Assembly: GCA_037145635.1 (NCBI GenBank)
Contig: JBBCXB010000005.1
Location: forward strand, 248,001-312,000
Reading direction: 5' to 3'
Length of the DNA: 64,000 bases
Origin: JAATFS01 sp037145635
GTDB lineage: Bacteria > Pseudomonadota > Gammaproteobacteria > Xanthomonadales > Xanthomonadaceae
Positions 33,824-43,010 of this stretch are shown here, piece by piece (the stretch's first letter is position 1; each line of letters begins with the position of its first letter). The position numbers and the translations under genes are program-made. Under the pieces are notes generated by a model. That model saw nothing but the letters and a program-made list of their open reading frames with translations. It made no database searches and was not told where the DNA came from.

Positions 33824-35395
33824 ATGAACCTGTCCCCGTCTTCCGCGTCCGCCGCGCCGCTGTCCCCGCTGGCGCACACCGCCCTGTTCGCCGCACCCGA
33901 CGCACGCGACGGCCTCTTCAACGATCGCACCCTGCCCAGCTACCGCTCGCAGCTGCACGCGGGGCTGGAGCGCATCGTGCGCACCATCGCCGGCGTCGAG
34001 CGCCCGTTCAGCGGCATCGCGCCGGCGGAGCTGGCCGCGCGCTTCGGCGGCATCGACCTCGACCGCAGCCTGCCGGACCTGGGCCAGGCCCTGGACGAGG
34101 TCGATGCGCTGTACCTGCGCGATGCGGTGTACTTCCATCACCCGCGCTATGCCGCGCACCTGAACTGCCCGGTGCTCAACGTCGCGCTGCTCGCCGAGCT
34201 GATGCTGTCGGCGGTCAACACCTCGATGGACACCTGGGACCAGAGCGGCGGTGCCACCTTCATCGAGCAGAAGCTGGTGGACTGGACCGCGTCGCGGATC
34301 GGCCTGGGCCGCGACGCCGACGGCGTGTTCACCAGCGGCGGCACCCAGTCCAACCTGATGGCGATGCTGCTGGCGCGCGACAGCGCCTGTGCCGCGCGCG
34401 GCGCCGCCGAAGTGCGCCACCGCGGCCTGCCCGACGACTTCCGGCGCCTGCGCATCTTCGCCTCGCGCGCAGGCCATTTCAGCGTGCAGAAGGCCGCCGC
34501 CGTACTCGGCCTCGGCCACGACGCGGTGGTGCCGGTGGCCTGCGACGCGCAGCACCGGATGGACCCGGAGGCGCTGGCGCAGGCGCTGGACGCGGCCGTG
34601 GCCGCCGGCGACTGGCCGATGGCGGTGGTGGCCACCGCCGGCACCACCGACTTCGGCAGCATCGACCCGTTGCCGCGGATCGCGCAGCTGTGCCGCGACC
34701 GCGCGCTGTGGCTGCATGTCGACGCCGCCTACGGATGCGGCCTGCTGGTGTCGCGCCGGCACCGCCACCTGCTCGACGGCATCGAACACGCCGACTCGGT
34801 GACCGTGGACTACCACAAGTCGTTCTTCCAGCCGGTCAGCTGCAGTGCGCTGCTGGTGCGCGAGCGCCGCCGGCTGTCCGCGCTGACCTACCACGCCGAC
34901 TACCTCAACCCGTTCGCCAGCGTGGCCGAGGGCATTCCCAACCTGGTCGACAAGAGCCTGCAGACCACCCGCCGCTTCGACGCGCTGAAGCTGTGGATGA
35001 GCCTGCGCGTGGTCGGCGCCGACGCGATCGGCGAGCTGTTCGACCGGCTGCTGGGGCTGGCCCGCGACGGCCATGCGGCGCTGGCGCGGCAGCCGTGCTT
35101 CGAACTGGCGCACGTGCCGCAGCTGAGCACGCTGGTGTTCCGGTTCCGGCCGCCGCAGGTTGCGGACAACGCGGCGCTGGACACGCTCAACCGGCAGATC
35201 CGGCAGCGCCTGGCGCGTCGTGGCGAGGCGATGATCGCCGGCACTCGCGTCGGCGGGCGCCAGTACCTGAAGTTCACCCTGCTCAACCCGCAACTGGAAA
35301 GCGCGGACGTGCAGGCGCTGGTCGCGCTGGTGCGGCAGCAGGGCGAGCAGCTGCTGGCCGAAGGCGCGGCCGGCGCCGGCGGGGCGCGCGCATGA
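33824..35395 (+). CDS. dfoJ: PLP-dependent diamine-forming decarboxylase of siderophore synthesis
   Basis: A 523-aa group II PLP decarboxylase. The PLP lysine lies in TVDYHKSFFQP, and HVDAAYGCG plus TSGGTQSNLMA fit the aspartate-decarboxylase/DesA-like family. In hydroxamate siderophore clusters this enzyme turns lysine into cadaverine (DesA, DfoJ) or ornithine into putrescine. The operon order (decarboxylase, N-monooxygenase, acyltransferase-synthetase) matches dfoJAC of Erwinia/Pantoea. The diamine made, and hence desferrioxamine versus bisucaberin/putrebactin, cannot be read from sequence. It overlaps dfoA by four bases. Confidence 0.88.
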   Translation: MNLSPSSASAAPLSPLAHTALFAAPDARDGLFNDRTLPSYRSQLHAGLERIVRTIAGVERPFSGIAPAELAARFGGIDLDRSLPDLGQALDEVDALYLRDAVYFHHPRYAAHLNCPVLNVALLAELMLSAVNTSMDTWDQSGGATFIEQKLVDWTASRIGLGRDADGVFTSGGTQSNLMAMLLARDSACAARGAAEVRHRGLPDDFRRLRIFASRAGHFSVQKAAAVLGLGHDAVVPVACDAQHRMDPEALAQALDAAVAAGDWPMAVVATAGTTDFGSIDPLPRIAQLCRDRALWLHVDAAYGCGLLVSRRHRHLLDGIEHADSVTVDYHKSFFQPVSCSALLVRERRRLSALTYHADYLNPFASVAEGIPNLVDKSLQTTRRFDALKLWMSLRVVGADAIGELFDRLLGLARDGHAALARQPCFELAHVPQLSTLVFRFRPPQVADNAALDTLNRQIRQRLARRGEAMIAGTRVGGRQYLKFTLLNPQLESADVQALVALVRQQGEQLLAEGAAGAGGARA

Positions 35396-36738
35396 GCCAC
35401 ATCCACGACCTCGTCGGCATCGGCCTGGGCCCGTTCAACCTCGGCCTGGCCTGCCTGGCCGCGCCGATCGACGGACTCGACGCGGTGTTCCTGGACGCCG
35501 GCGACGGCTTCGACTGGCACCCGGGCATGCTGCTGGAGGACGCCTCGCTGCAGACGCCGTTCCTGGCGGACCTGGTCACCCTGGCCGATCCCACCAGCCC
35601 CTTCAGCTTCCTCAACTACCTCAAGACCCAGGGCCGCATCTACGCGTTCTACATCCGCGAGGATTTCTTCCTGCTGCGGCGCGAGTACAACCAGTACTGC
35701 CAGTGGGCCGCGGCGCAGCTGCCATCGGTGCGCTTCGGCCACACCGTGGAGCGCGTGGAGTACGACGCCACCCGCGACTGCTACCGGATCCAGGGCCGCC
35801 ACGCGCACGGCGACGGCCGTTTCGAGTACGCCGCGCGCCACCTGGTGCTGGGCACCGGCACCCGGCCGTGGGTGCCGGCCTGCTGCCGGCCGCTGGGGCA
35901 GGGCGTCAGCCACTCGTCCAGCTACCTGCAGGACAAGCCGCAGCTGCAGGCCGCCCGGTCGATCACCCTGGTCGGCAGCGGCCAGAGCGCGGCGGAGATC
36001 TACCGCGACCTGCTGCAGGACATCGACCGCCACGACTACACGCTGCACTGGGTGACGCGCTCGCCGCGCTTCTTCCCGCTGGAGTACACCAAGCTCACCC
36101 TGGAGATGACCTCGCCCGAGTACATCGACTACTTCCACGCACTGCCGGCGGCCACCCGCGACGCGTTGATCGCCCGCCAGGGCTCGCTGTACAAGGGCAT
36201 CGACAGTGCGGTGATCAACGAGATCCACGAGCTGCTCTACCGCAAGCGCCTGGGCGGCGCGCTGCCCACCGAGCTGTGGACCAACACCGAGCTGCGCGGC
36301 TGCGCACACGCCGCCGACGGCGGCCTGCTGCTGGAGTTCCACCAGCACGAGCAGCAGCGCAGCCATCGCCTGCGCAGCGAGCGGCTGGTGCTGGCCACCG
36401 GCTACGCCCCGCACGAGCCGACGTTCCTGGCGCCGCTGGCGGCGCACATCCGGCGCGATGCGCGCGGCCGCTATGCGGTAGACCGCCACTACAGCATCGA
36501 CCCGGCCGGCGGGCGGCTCTTCGTGCAGAACGCCGAGCTGCACACCCACGGGCTGGCGTCGCCGGATCTGGGCATGGGCTGCTACCGCAACGCCTGCATC
36601 CTCGCGGCGGTGCTGGGGCACGCGCCGTATCCGATCGAGCGCCGGATCGCGTTCCAGCGCTTCGGCGCGCCGCCGGAAGCGGCGCCGGCCGCGCCGGCCC
36701 CGCTCGCGCCGGCGAGCGCCGCGGCGGTGCTGCCATGA
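35392..36738 (+). CDS. dfoA: Lysine/ornithine/diamine N-monooxygenase
   Basis: A 448-aa flavin-dependent N-hydroxylating monooxygenase. It has the FAD site GIGLGPFNLGLA (9-20), substrate-region LEDASLQTPFLADLVT (residues 47-62), the NADPH site VGSGQSAAEIY (196-206) and the C-terminal ATGYAPHEPTF signature. It hydroxylates the free amine of the diamine before acylation. The tail after residue 420 is an Ala/Pro-rich extension of no clear function. It overlaps dfoC by four bases (ATGA). Confidence 0.93.
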   Translation: MSHIHDLVGIGLGPFNLGLACLAAPIDGLDAVFLDAGDGFDWHPGMLLEDASLQTPFLADLVTLADPTSPFSFLNYLKTQGRIYAFYIREDFFLLRREYNQYCQWAAAQLPSVRFGHTVERVEYDATRDCYRIQGRHAHGDGRFEYAARHLVLGTGTRPWVPACCRPLGQGVSHSSSYLQDKPQLQAARSITLVGSGQSAAEIYRDLLQDIDRHDYTLHWVTRSPRFFPLEYTKLTLEMTSPEYIDYFHALPAATRDALIARQGSLYKGIDSAVINEIHELLYRKRLGGALPTELWTNTELRGCAHAADGGLLLEFHQHEQQRSHRLRSERLVLATGYAPHEPTFLAPLAAHIRRDARGRYAVDRHYSIDPAGGRLFVQNAELHTHGLASPDLGMGCYRNACILAAVLGHAPYPIERRIAFQRFGAPPEAAPAAPAPLAPASAAAVLP

Positions 36739-39161
36739 GCGCGCTGCCCCTGCCCGCCGCGGCGGCGATGGCGGTGCCGCGCGCGCCGTTCCGCAGCGGC
36801 GCATTCACGCTGGCGCCGCTGCGGCTGCCCGACGACGTCCCGGTGCTGCACGACTGGGTCACCCGCGACTACGCGCGCTTCTGGGGCATGCAGCAGGCCG
36901 GCGTGCAGGACGTCGAAGCCTTCTACGCCCGGCTGCAGGCCTCCGGCACCGCGCAGGCGTACCTGGCGCGCGACGCCGAGGGCCGGCCGGCGTTCCTGAT
37001 CGAGTGCTACGACCCCGCGCACGATGAGGTCGGTGCGCACTACCCGGTGCGGCCCGGCGATTGCGGCATGCACCTGCTGCTGGCGCCGTACGAGCGCCCG
37101 CTGCCCGGCTTCGGCCTGCAGGCGATGCGTGCGGTGCTGGCGTTCCTGTTCGCCGATCCGCAGACGCGCCGCATCGTGGTCGAGCCGGACCTGCGCAACG
37201 AACGCATCCACCGCCTCAACGCGCGCGTCGGCTTCCGCCCGCAGCGCGTCATCCAGCTCGGCAGCAAGCAGGCCCAACTGGCCTTCTGCACCCGCGCCGA
37301 TCACCTTGCCACCCTGGGAGACCCCATGTCCGCCGTCCTGTCGCGTCCCGATCCCGAAGCCGTCGTCGACCACCTGCAGCCGCAGGCCTGGGCGCGCGCC
37401 AACCGCCTGCTGCTGTGCAAGGCCCTCGCCGAGTTCGCGCACGAGCGGTTGCTGGCGCCGGAGCCCCTGGAGCGCGACGGCGCCTGGCAGCACTACCGTC
37501 TGGCGATCGACGCGGGCCTGGAGTACCGCTTCCGGGCGCGGCGCTATGCGCTGGAGCACTGGCAGCTGGATCCCGAGTCGCTGACCTGCCGCGAGGACGG
37601 CGCGCCCGCGGCGCCGGACGCGGCCACGTTCGTCGCCCGTGCCGCGCCGCAGCTGGGGATCGCCGCGGAGATGCTGCCGACCTACCTGGAGGAGATCGCC
37701 AGCACGCTGTCCGGCAGCGCGTTCAAGCAGGCGCGCAACGCCCCCGACGCGGCCGCGCTGGTGCATGCCGAGTTCCAGCGCATCGAGTCCACGATGAGCG
37801 AGGGCCACCCGGTGTTCGTCGCCAACAACGGCCGCGTGGGCTTCGGCGCCGACGACTACCGTGCCTACGCGCCCGAGGCCGGCGCACCGATCCGGCTGGT
37901 GTGGCTGGCGGTCAGCCGCCAGTGCGCGACGTTCTCGGCGATCGACGGGCTGGACGCCGCCGCGCTGCTGGCGCAGGAACTCGGCGCGCAGTACCCGCGG
38001 CTGCTCGAGCACCTGCGCGAACGCGGCCTGGACCCCGACGACTACCTGCTGATGCCGGTGCATCCGTGGCAATGGTTCGACAAGCTCTGCCACGTGTTCG
38101 CCGGCGAGATCGCCGCGCGCCGCATCGTCTGCCTCGGCCAGGGCCAGGACGCCTACCAGGCGCAGCAGTCGATCCGCACCTTCTTCAACCTCGACCACCC
38201 GCACCGGCACTACGTCAAGACCGCGCTGTCGGTGCTCAACATGGGCTTCATGCGCGGGCTGTCGCCGTACTACATGCGCGACACCCCGGCGATCAACCAG
38301 TGGCTGTGGACGCGGGTGCGCGGCGACGGCTTCCTGCGCGACTGCGGCTTCGACATCCTGCGCGAGGTCGCCGCGGTCGGCTACCGGCATCCGCTGTTCG
38401 AGACCGCGCTGCCGCCGGCCAGCCCCTACCGCAAGATGCTGGCCGCGCTGTGGCGCGAGAACGCGCTGACGCGGCTGCAGCCGGGCCAGCGGCCGATGAC
38501 GATGGCCGCGCTGCTGCATCGCGACGACGCCGGGCGCGGGCTGGCGCCGGCGCTGATCGCCGCCTCCGGCGTCGGTTGCGAGCGCTGGGTGCGCGCCTAC
38601 CTGCGCGCCTACCTGGCGCCGCTGCTGCACTGCTTCTACGCCTACGACCTGGTGTTCATGCCGCACGGCGAGAACCTGATCCTGGTGATGCAGGACCACG
38701 TGCCGGTACGGGTGCTGATGAAGGACATCGCCGAGGAGATCGCGGTGATGGACCCGGACGCGGACCTGCCCGAGGCGGTGCGGCGCATCGCCGTGGCGGT
38801 GCCGCAGGAGATCAAGCTGCTGTCGCTGTTCACCGACGTGTTCGACTGCTTCTTCCGCTTCCTCGCCGCGCTGCTGGACGAGCAGGCGGACTGCCCGCAG
38901 GCGCGCTTCTGGGAGTGGGTGGCCGAGTGCGTGCACGCCTACCAGGACGCGCACCCGCAGTACGCGCAGCGCTTCGCCGAGCACGACCTGTTCGCGGCCA
39001 TGTTCCCGCTGTCGTGCCTCAACCGGCTGCAGCTGCGCAACAACCGGCAGATGGTGGACCTGGCCGATCCGGCCGGCAGCCTGTGCCTGGTGGGCACGCT
39101 CGACAACCCGCTGGCCGTGCACGCGCGCGTCCGGACCGAACCGGCCCGGGCGGCCGGCTGA
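36735..39161 (+). CDS. dfoC: Fused GNAT acyltransferase and IucA/IucC NIS siderophore synthetase
   Basis: One open frame of 808 aa joins two enzymes that are separate genes (desC/desD, alcB/alcC) in many bacteria. Residues about 20-195 form a GNAT acyltransferase of the AlcB/RhbD type (DCGMHLLLAPYERPLPGFG, VVEPDLRNERIHRLNARVGF). Residues about 205-800 form an IucA/IucC synthetase (LVHAEFQR, HPWQWFDKL, and the RTFFNLDHPHRHYVKTALSV block). Erwinia DfoC has the same fusion. At the join an ATG (37326) is preceded by GGGAG at 37316-37320, so the synthetase may also be made alone. The product should acylate the hydroxylated diamine and then oligomerise or cyclise it. Confidence 0.92.
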   Translation: MSALPLPAAAAMAVPRAPFRSGAFTLAPLRLPDDVPVLHDWVTRDYARFWGMQQAGVQDVEAFYARLQASGTAQAYLARDAEGRPAFLIECYDPAHDEVGAHYPVRPGDCGMHLLLAPYERPLPGFGLQAMRAVLAFLFADPQTRRIVVEPDLRNERIHRLNARVGFRPQRVIQLGSKQAQLAFCTRADHLATLGDPMSAVLSRPDPEAVVDHLQPQAWARANRLLLCKALAEFAHERLLAPEPLERDGAWQHYRLAIDAGLEYRFRARRYALEHWQLDPESLTCREDGAPAAPDAATFVARAAPQLGIAAEMLPTYLEEIASTLSGSAFKQARNAPDAAALVHAEFQRIESTMSEGHPVFVANNGRVGFGADDYRAYAPEAGAPIRLVWLAVSRQCATFSAIDGLDAAALLAQELGAQYPRLLEHLRERGLDPDDYLLMPVHPWQWFDKLCHVFAGEIAARRIVCLGQGQDAYQAQQSIRTFFNLDHPHRHYVKTALSVLNMGFMRGLSPYYMRDTPAINQWLWTRVRGDGFLRDCGFDILREVAAVGYRHPLFETALPPASPYRKMLAALWRENALTRLQPGQRPMTMAALLHRDDAGRGLAPALIAASGVGCERWVRAYLRAYLAPLLHCFYAYDLVFMPHGENLILVMQDHVPVRVLMKDIAEEIAVMDPDADLPEAVRRIAVAVPQEIKLLSLFTDVFDCFFRFLAALLDEQADCPQARFWEWVAECVHAYQDAHPQYAQRFAEHDLFAAMFPLSCLNRLQLRNNRQMVDLADPAGSLCLVGTLDNPLAVHARVRTEPARAAG

Positions 39162-39284
39162 GCCCCGCGGCGAGGCGCATGCCCGCCCCGGCGATCGGCG
39201 GGGCGGGCGGCGTGGCTGCGCGGGCGCGCCGCCCTGGCCGGTAGGCGCCGGTCCGGCAAGGACGCGGGCCGGCGCCGCCGCGGC

Positions 39285-40196
39285 TCAGTCCAGCGCGCGG
39301 CCCTGGCGCCAGTAGCCCATGAAGGTCACCGCGCGGCGGTCGATGCCGCGCTCGGCCAGCAGGTGCCGGCGCAGCCGCAGGACCGCTCCGGCCTCGCCGG
39401 CGATCCAGGCGTAGAAGCCGTCGCCGCCGTCGGCGGCCTGTTCCCACAGGATGTCGCGGTCCACGTCCACCGGGGCCGGCTCGGCCAGGGCACCGGGCGA
39501 GGCCGGCGTCTCGCCCAGGTCGAGCGCACGCAACGCCTGCAGCAGGCGTTCGCCGTGCGCCGCGCCGTCGTCCTGGCGCGGCAGCCAGTGCACGTCGCGC
39601 AGCGCATCGGCCTGCCGTGCCGGGTAGTGCGCGTCGGCCCGCTGCGGGATCTCGATCAGGGCGCTGACCCGGGGCGGCGCCGCCGCCGCGGCCAGGTCCT
39701 CGAGGATGCCGGCGGCCGCGGGCAGTGCGGTCTCGTCGGCGACGATCAGCAGCCGGCGTGCATCGGCCGGCGGGCGCCACTCGCAACCCGCCGCGGCGGC
39801 CTCGCCGCCGGCGCAGGGCGCCCACACCTGCAGCCGATCGCCGGCGCGCGCGTGCACGGCCCAGCGCGAGGCCGGCCCGGTCTCGCCATGCAGCACGAAG
39901 TCCACGTCCAGCTCGCCCTGCGCGGGCCGCAGCGCGCGCACGGTGTAGGTACGCATCGGCGGCCGCCGCTCGTCCGGCAGCGCGCGGTAGGCGGCGTACC
40001 AGTCCGGCCCGTCGGCGAGCGCGGGCGCGCCGCCGTCGGCGGTGGGGAAGAACAGCTTGATGCGCTGGTCCGGTCCGTAGCTGCGCATCTGCGCCAGGTC
40101 GGGGCCGGCGAACACGATGCGTCGCAGCGACGGGGTCAGCGCGACGCAGTCGCGGACGCGGACATCGAACAGGCGGTACGGGGATGGTGCGGGCAT
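39285..40196 (-). CDS. Siderophore-interacting protein (FAD-binding ferric reductase)
   Basis: A 303-aa protein of the SIP/ViuB family, which reduces ferric siderophores to release iron in the cytoplasm. The FAD-binding segment RTYTVRALRPAQGELDVDFVLHGETGPASRWA and the C-terminal GYWRQGRALD are characteristic, and LIVADETALPAAAGILEDL forms the NADPH/C-terminal SIP domain. GGAGG precedes the ATG at 40196 by six bases. It is convergent with dfoC, so both ends of the cluster concern the same iron system. Confidence 0.92.
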   Translation of the reverse strand: MPAPSPYRLFDVRVRDCVALTPSLRRIVFAGPDLAQMRSYGPDQRIKLFFPTADGGAPALADGPDWYAAYRALPDERRPPMRTYTVRALRPAQGELDVDFVLHGETGPASRWAVHARAGDRLQVWAPCAGGEAAAAGCEWRPPADARRLLIVADETALPAAAGILEDLAAAAAPPRVSALIEIPQRADAHYPARQADALRDVHWLPRQDDGAAHGERLLQALRALDLGETPASPGALAEPAPVDVDRDILWEQAADGGDGFYAWIAGEAGAVLRLRRHLLAERGIDRRAVTFMGYWRQGRALD

Positions 40197-40691
40197 CGCA
40201 GGCCTCCGGGAACGTGGCCGACGCCGGGCGCGGCGTCGCGGGGGGAGGCTGGCAATGACGCTGGCGCAGGCCGTCATCCTACACCGGCGGCTTCGGCCGC
40301 GGCCCCCGGCGGCAGACGGGCGCGGCAGGGGAACCCCGCCCAGGGCCGCCGCCTCGCGCTGGGTACCCGGCGCTCCTCGATCGAGGGGCGGGGGGGACAG
40401 CCCGGGGGACGTTCCGGCGCGAAGCCGGGCCCCCGGGGTCTGCGCAACGAACGCGGGGGCGTCTCGTGGCTGCGCCGCGCGGGCCGCGGCGACAGCGGCG
40501 GCAGCGGCGGCAGCGGCGGCAGCGGCCGGTCCTAAGCCACGGCCGACGGCCGCCCCGCGCCTATCCGAGTGGCTCGTCGCCGGGCAGGCGGCGCGGCGCC
40601 TCCACCGCCGCGCGGCAGGCGGGGTCCCGCCGGTCCAACGGACGCGCGGCCGGCGGGGCGGAGGTCCTGCCGCCGGGCCGCGCGCGCGCCG
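40197..40691. other. Intergenic stretch with short GC tandem repeat
   Basis: About 500 bases between the SIP gene start and the stop of the minus-strand oxidase. It contains a 9-base tandem (AGCGGCGGC) in three full copies at 40494-40520. Open frames here are Arg/Gly/Ala-rich and lack ribosome sites; no gene is called. Confidence 0.5.
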
Positions 40692-42071
40692 CTACGGCAG
40701 CACCTTGCCCGGGTTGAGGAGGCCATCGGGATCGAGTGCGGCCTTGATCGCGCGCATCGCCGCCAGCGTCGGCGCGGTGAACGCCTGCGCCATGAAGTCG
40801 CGCTTGGCCACGCCGATGCCGTGCTCGCCCGACAGCGTGCCCTCCAGCGCCAGCACCAGCGCGAACAGCCGCGGCAGCGCCGCGTGCGCGCGTGCGTGCT
40901 CCGCGGCGTCGTCGGGGCGGTACAGGATGTTGACGTGCAGGTTGCCGTTGCCGGCATGGCCGAAGGCCACGATCGGCAGGTCGAATTCGTGCGCCAGCGC
41001 CTCCACGCCGTCCACCAGCGCGGGGATGCGCGAGACCGGCACCACCACGTCCTCGTTGATCTTGCCCGGGCGGATCGTGCGCAGCGCCGGCGACAGCGCA
41101 CGGCGCGCGGCCCACAGCCGGTCGCGCGCGGCACCGTCGGCGGCCACGTCCAGCGACAGCAGGCCGTCGCCCTCCGCGGCGGCGGCCAGCGCTTCCAGTG
41201 CGTAGGGCAGGGTGTCGTGGCTGCCGTCGGCCTCGATCAGCAGCATCGCGCCGGCCTCGGGCACCTCGGTGCCGTTGCGGCGCAGCAGCGCGATCGCGCT
41301 GCGGTCCATGAACTCCAGCATCGCCGGGATCTGCGGCTGCGCCATCAGCCGCGACACCGCGGCCGCGGCGGCGGCCGCGTCGCGGTAGAACGCGCGCAGC
41401 CCGGCCTGCGCCTGCGGCCGCGGCGACAGCTTGAGCGTGGCCTCGACGATGATCGCCAGCGTGCCCTCGCTGCCGACCAGCAGGTGGGTGAGGTCGTAGC
41501 CGGTGGCGTCCTTGGTGTAGGCGCCGCCGCAGCGGATCACCTCGCCGGTGCCGGTCACCGCGACCAGGCCGAGGACGTTGTCGCGGGTGGCGCCGTACTT
41601 CACCGCGCGCGGGCCGCCGGCATTGCAGGCCAGGTTGCCGCCGATGCTGCAGAGCTCGGCACTGGACGGATCCGGCGGCCAGAACAGCGCGTGCGGCGCC
41701 AGCGCATGCTGCAGCTCGGCGTTGAGCACGCCCGGCTGCACCACCGCGCAGCGGTCGGCCGGGCGCAGCGCCAGGATCCGGTTCATCCGCGTCATCGCCA
41801 TCACCACGCCGCCGCCGAACGGCACCGCGCCGGCCGCGGTCCCGGTGCCGGCGCCGCGCGCCACCACGGGCACGCCGTGCGCGCGGCAGGCCTGCACGAT
41901 CGCCACCACGTCGTCGACGTCGCGCGGCAGCGCCACCGCATCGGCCAGCGCCCAGCGTCGCGAGTCGTCCTCGCCGTAGCGGCGGCGGCTGGCGTCGTCG
42001 GCCAGCCAGCCGTCCTCGCCCAGGCGGGCCGACAGGGTGCGGACCAGGTCCGCGGGGAGGGAAGCGCTCAT
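40692..42071 (-). CDS. FAD-linked 2-hydroxyacid dehydrogenase (GlcD/Dld type)
   Basis: A 459-aa flavoprotein with an N-terminal PCMH FAD-binding domain (VVARGAGTGTAAGAVP, GGNLACNAGGPRAVKYGATRDNVLG) and a C-terminal FAD-oxidase domain with the metal/substrate motifs GHAGNGNLHVNI and GTLSGEHGIG. These fit D-lactate, glycolate or D-2-hydroxyglutarate dehydrogenases; the exact acid is not resolvable. Electrons probably go to an electron-transfer protein or quinone. The ATG overlaps the stop of the upstream membrane gene. Confidence 0.88.
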   Translation of the reverse strand: MSASLPADLVRTLSARLGEDGWLADDASRRRYGEDDSRRWALADAVALPRDVDDVVAIVQACRAHGVPVVARGAGTGTAAGAVPFGGGVVMAMTRMNRILALRPADRCAVVQPGVLNAELQHALAPHALFWPPDPSSAELCSIGGNLACNAGGPRAVKYGATRDNVLGLVAVTGTGEVIRCGGAYTKDATGYDLTHLLVGSEGTLAIIVEATLKLSPRPQAQAGLRAFYRDAAAAAAAVSRLMAQPQIPAMLEFMDRSAIALLRRNGTEVPEAGAMLLIEADGSHDTLPYALEALAAAAEGDGLLSLDVAADGAARDRLWAARRALSPALRTIRPGKINEDVVVPVSRIPALVDGVEALAHEFDLPIVAFGHAGNGNLHVNILYRPDDAAEHARAHAALPRLFALVLALEGTLSGEHGIGVAKRDFMAQAFTAPTLAAMRAIKAALDPDGLLNPGKVLP

Positions 42072-42619
42072 CGGGTAGGTTCCGTAGGACGGGATCTGGA
42101 CGGCGGCGCCTGCAGCACCCGCCAGGCGGCCGCCGCCAGGGCCAGCGGCAGCCACACCCAGCGCAGCTCCGAGGCCAGCGTGGCCAGCCCGCGGGCGTTG
42201 AAGAAACCGCCGACGAAAGGCGACACCCGGATCGGCCGCCACGGCGCGAACTCACGGGCCTCGCTCCACGGCCAGGCCAGGGCCACGCCCAGGCCGCCGG
42301 AGGTCATCGCGTCCAGCAGCGGATGCGAGGCGGCGCAGAGCCACAGCCACAGCGCCGCCTGCAGCGGCCGCGCCTGCAGCCAGCGGTACGCGCAGGCGCC
42401 GAGCGCGGCGACCAGCGTGGCGAACAGCAGCGAATGGCTGGCGCCGCGGTGGCCGAACGCATCGGCGTACGGGACGTGCAGCGCGAACCCGAGCACGTCG
42501 GCATCGGGCAGCATCGCCGCGGCCACGCCGGCGGCGAGCAGGCGCCGCGACAGGCGGCCGCGCTCGCTCGCGCACCACAGCGCCAGCGGCACCGCGGCAT
42601 GGGTGAGAAAGGTGGGCAT
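42068..42619 (-). CDS. YdjM-like membrane-bound metal-dependent hydrolase
   Basis: A 183-aa inner-membrane protein with four or five hydrophobic helices. Conserved His/Asp positions of the LexA-binding/YdjM family are present: THAAVP, PDADV, HRGASHSL and ASHPLLDAMTSGGLG, the last a recognised signature. The catalytic role is not known. It overlaps the oxidase gene by four bases and lies three bases after the yraN stop. Confidence 0.85.
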   Translation of the reverse strand: MPTFLTHAAVPLALWCASERGRLSRRLLAAGVAAAMLPDADVLGFALHVPYADAFGHRGASHSLLFATLVAALGACAYRWLQARPLQAALWLWLCAASHPLLDAMTSGGLGVALAWPWSEAREFAPWRPIRVSPFVGGFFNARGLATLASELRWVWLPLALAAAAWRVLQAPPSRSRPTEPTR

Positions 42620-42622
42620 CGG

Positions 42623-43006
42623 TCAGCAGTCGTCGACGCGGAACGCGTCCTTGATCCAGTTCAGCACGGGCGGTTCGCCGCCGGCCTCGACCACGTCGAA
42701 GCGGCAGGGCGCCTGGGCCAGCGCCGGGTGCCGGCCCAGGAACAGCTGCGCGGCCAGGACCAGCTTGCGGCGCTTGCGGCGGTCGACCGAGGCCGCGCCG
42801 CCGCCGTAGCCGTCGTCGCGGCGGTAGCGCACCTCGACGAACACCACGGTGTCGACGCCGTCGGCGCCGCGCTCGCGCATCACCAGGTCGAGTTCGCCGC
42901 CGCGGAAACCCGCGTTGCCGGCCACCGGCACCAGGCCGGCGCGTTCGAGATGCTGCCGCGCGGCGAGCTCGACCGCACTGCCGCGCGCGCGCCGGTCGAC
43001 GCTCAC
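42623..43006 (-). CDS. yraN: YraN-family (UPF0102) endonuclease-like protein
   Basis: A 127-aa protein with the restriction-endonuclease-like fold. RGSAVELAARQHLERAGL, FRGGELDLVMRE and VVFVEVRYR contain the E..D..ExR/K catalytic outline of the family. It starts with GTG at 43006, directly after the lpoA stop; no in-frame ATG fits. The lpoA-yraN order matches many gammaproteobacteria. The cellular role is unsettled. Confidence 0.9.
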   Translation of the reverse strand: MSVDRRARGSAVELAARQHLERAGLVPVAGNAGFRGGELDLVMRERGADGVDTVVFVEVRYRRDDGYGGGAASVDRRKRRKLVLAAQLFLGRHPALAQAPCRFDVVEAGGEPPVLNWIKDAFRVDDC

Positions 43007-43010
43007 GGGC

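Noticed and set aside
33594..33905. Arg/Gly-rich frames on both strands upstream of dfoJ
   Set aside because: No ribosome site, no domain and residue use typical of non-coding frames.
40494..40520. 9-base GC tandem repeat as a regulatory element
   Set aside because: Three copies of a GC-only unit are expected by slippage in such DNA and it is not placed at a promoter.
40278..40535. Ser/Gly repeat-ending frame between the siderophore-interacting gene and the oxidase
   Set aside because: It only reads the GC tandem repeat and mirrors the antisense of the upstream gene; no start signal.
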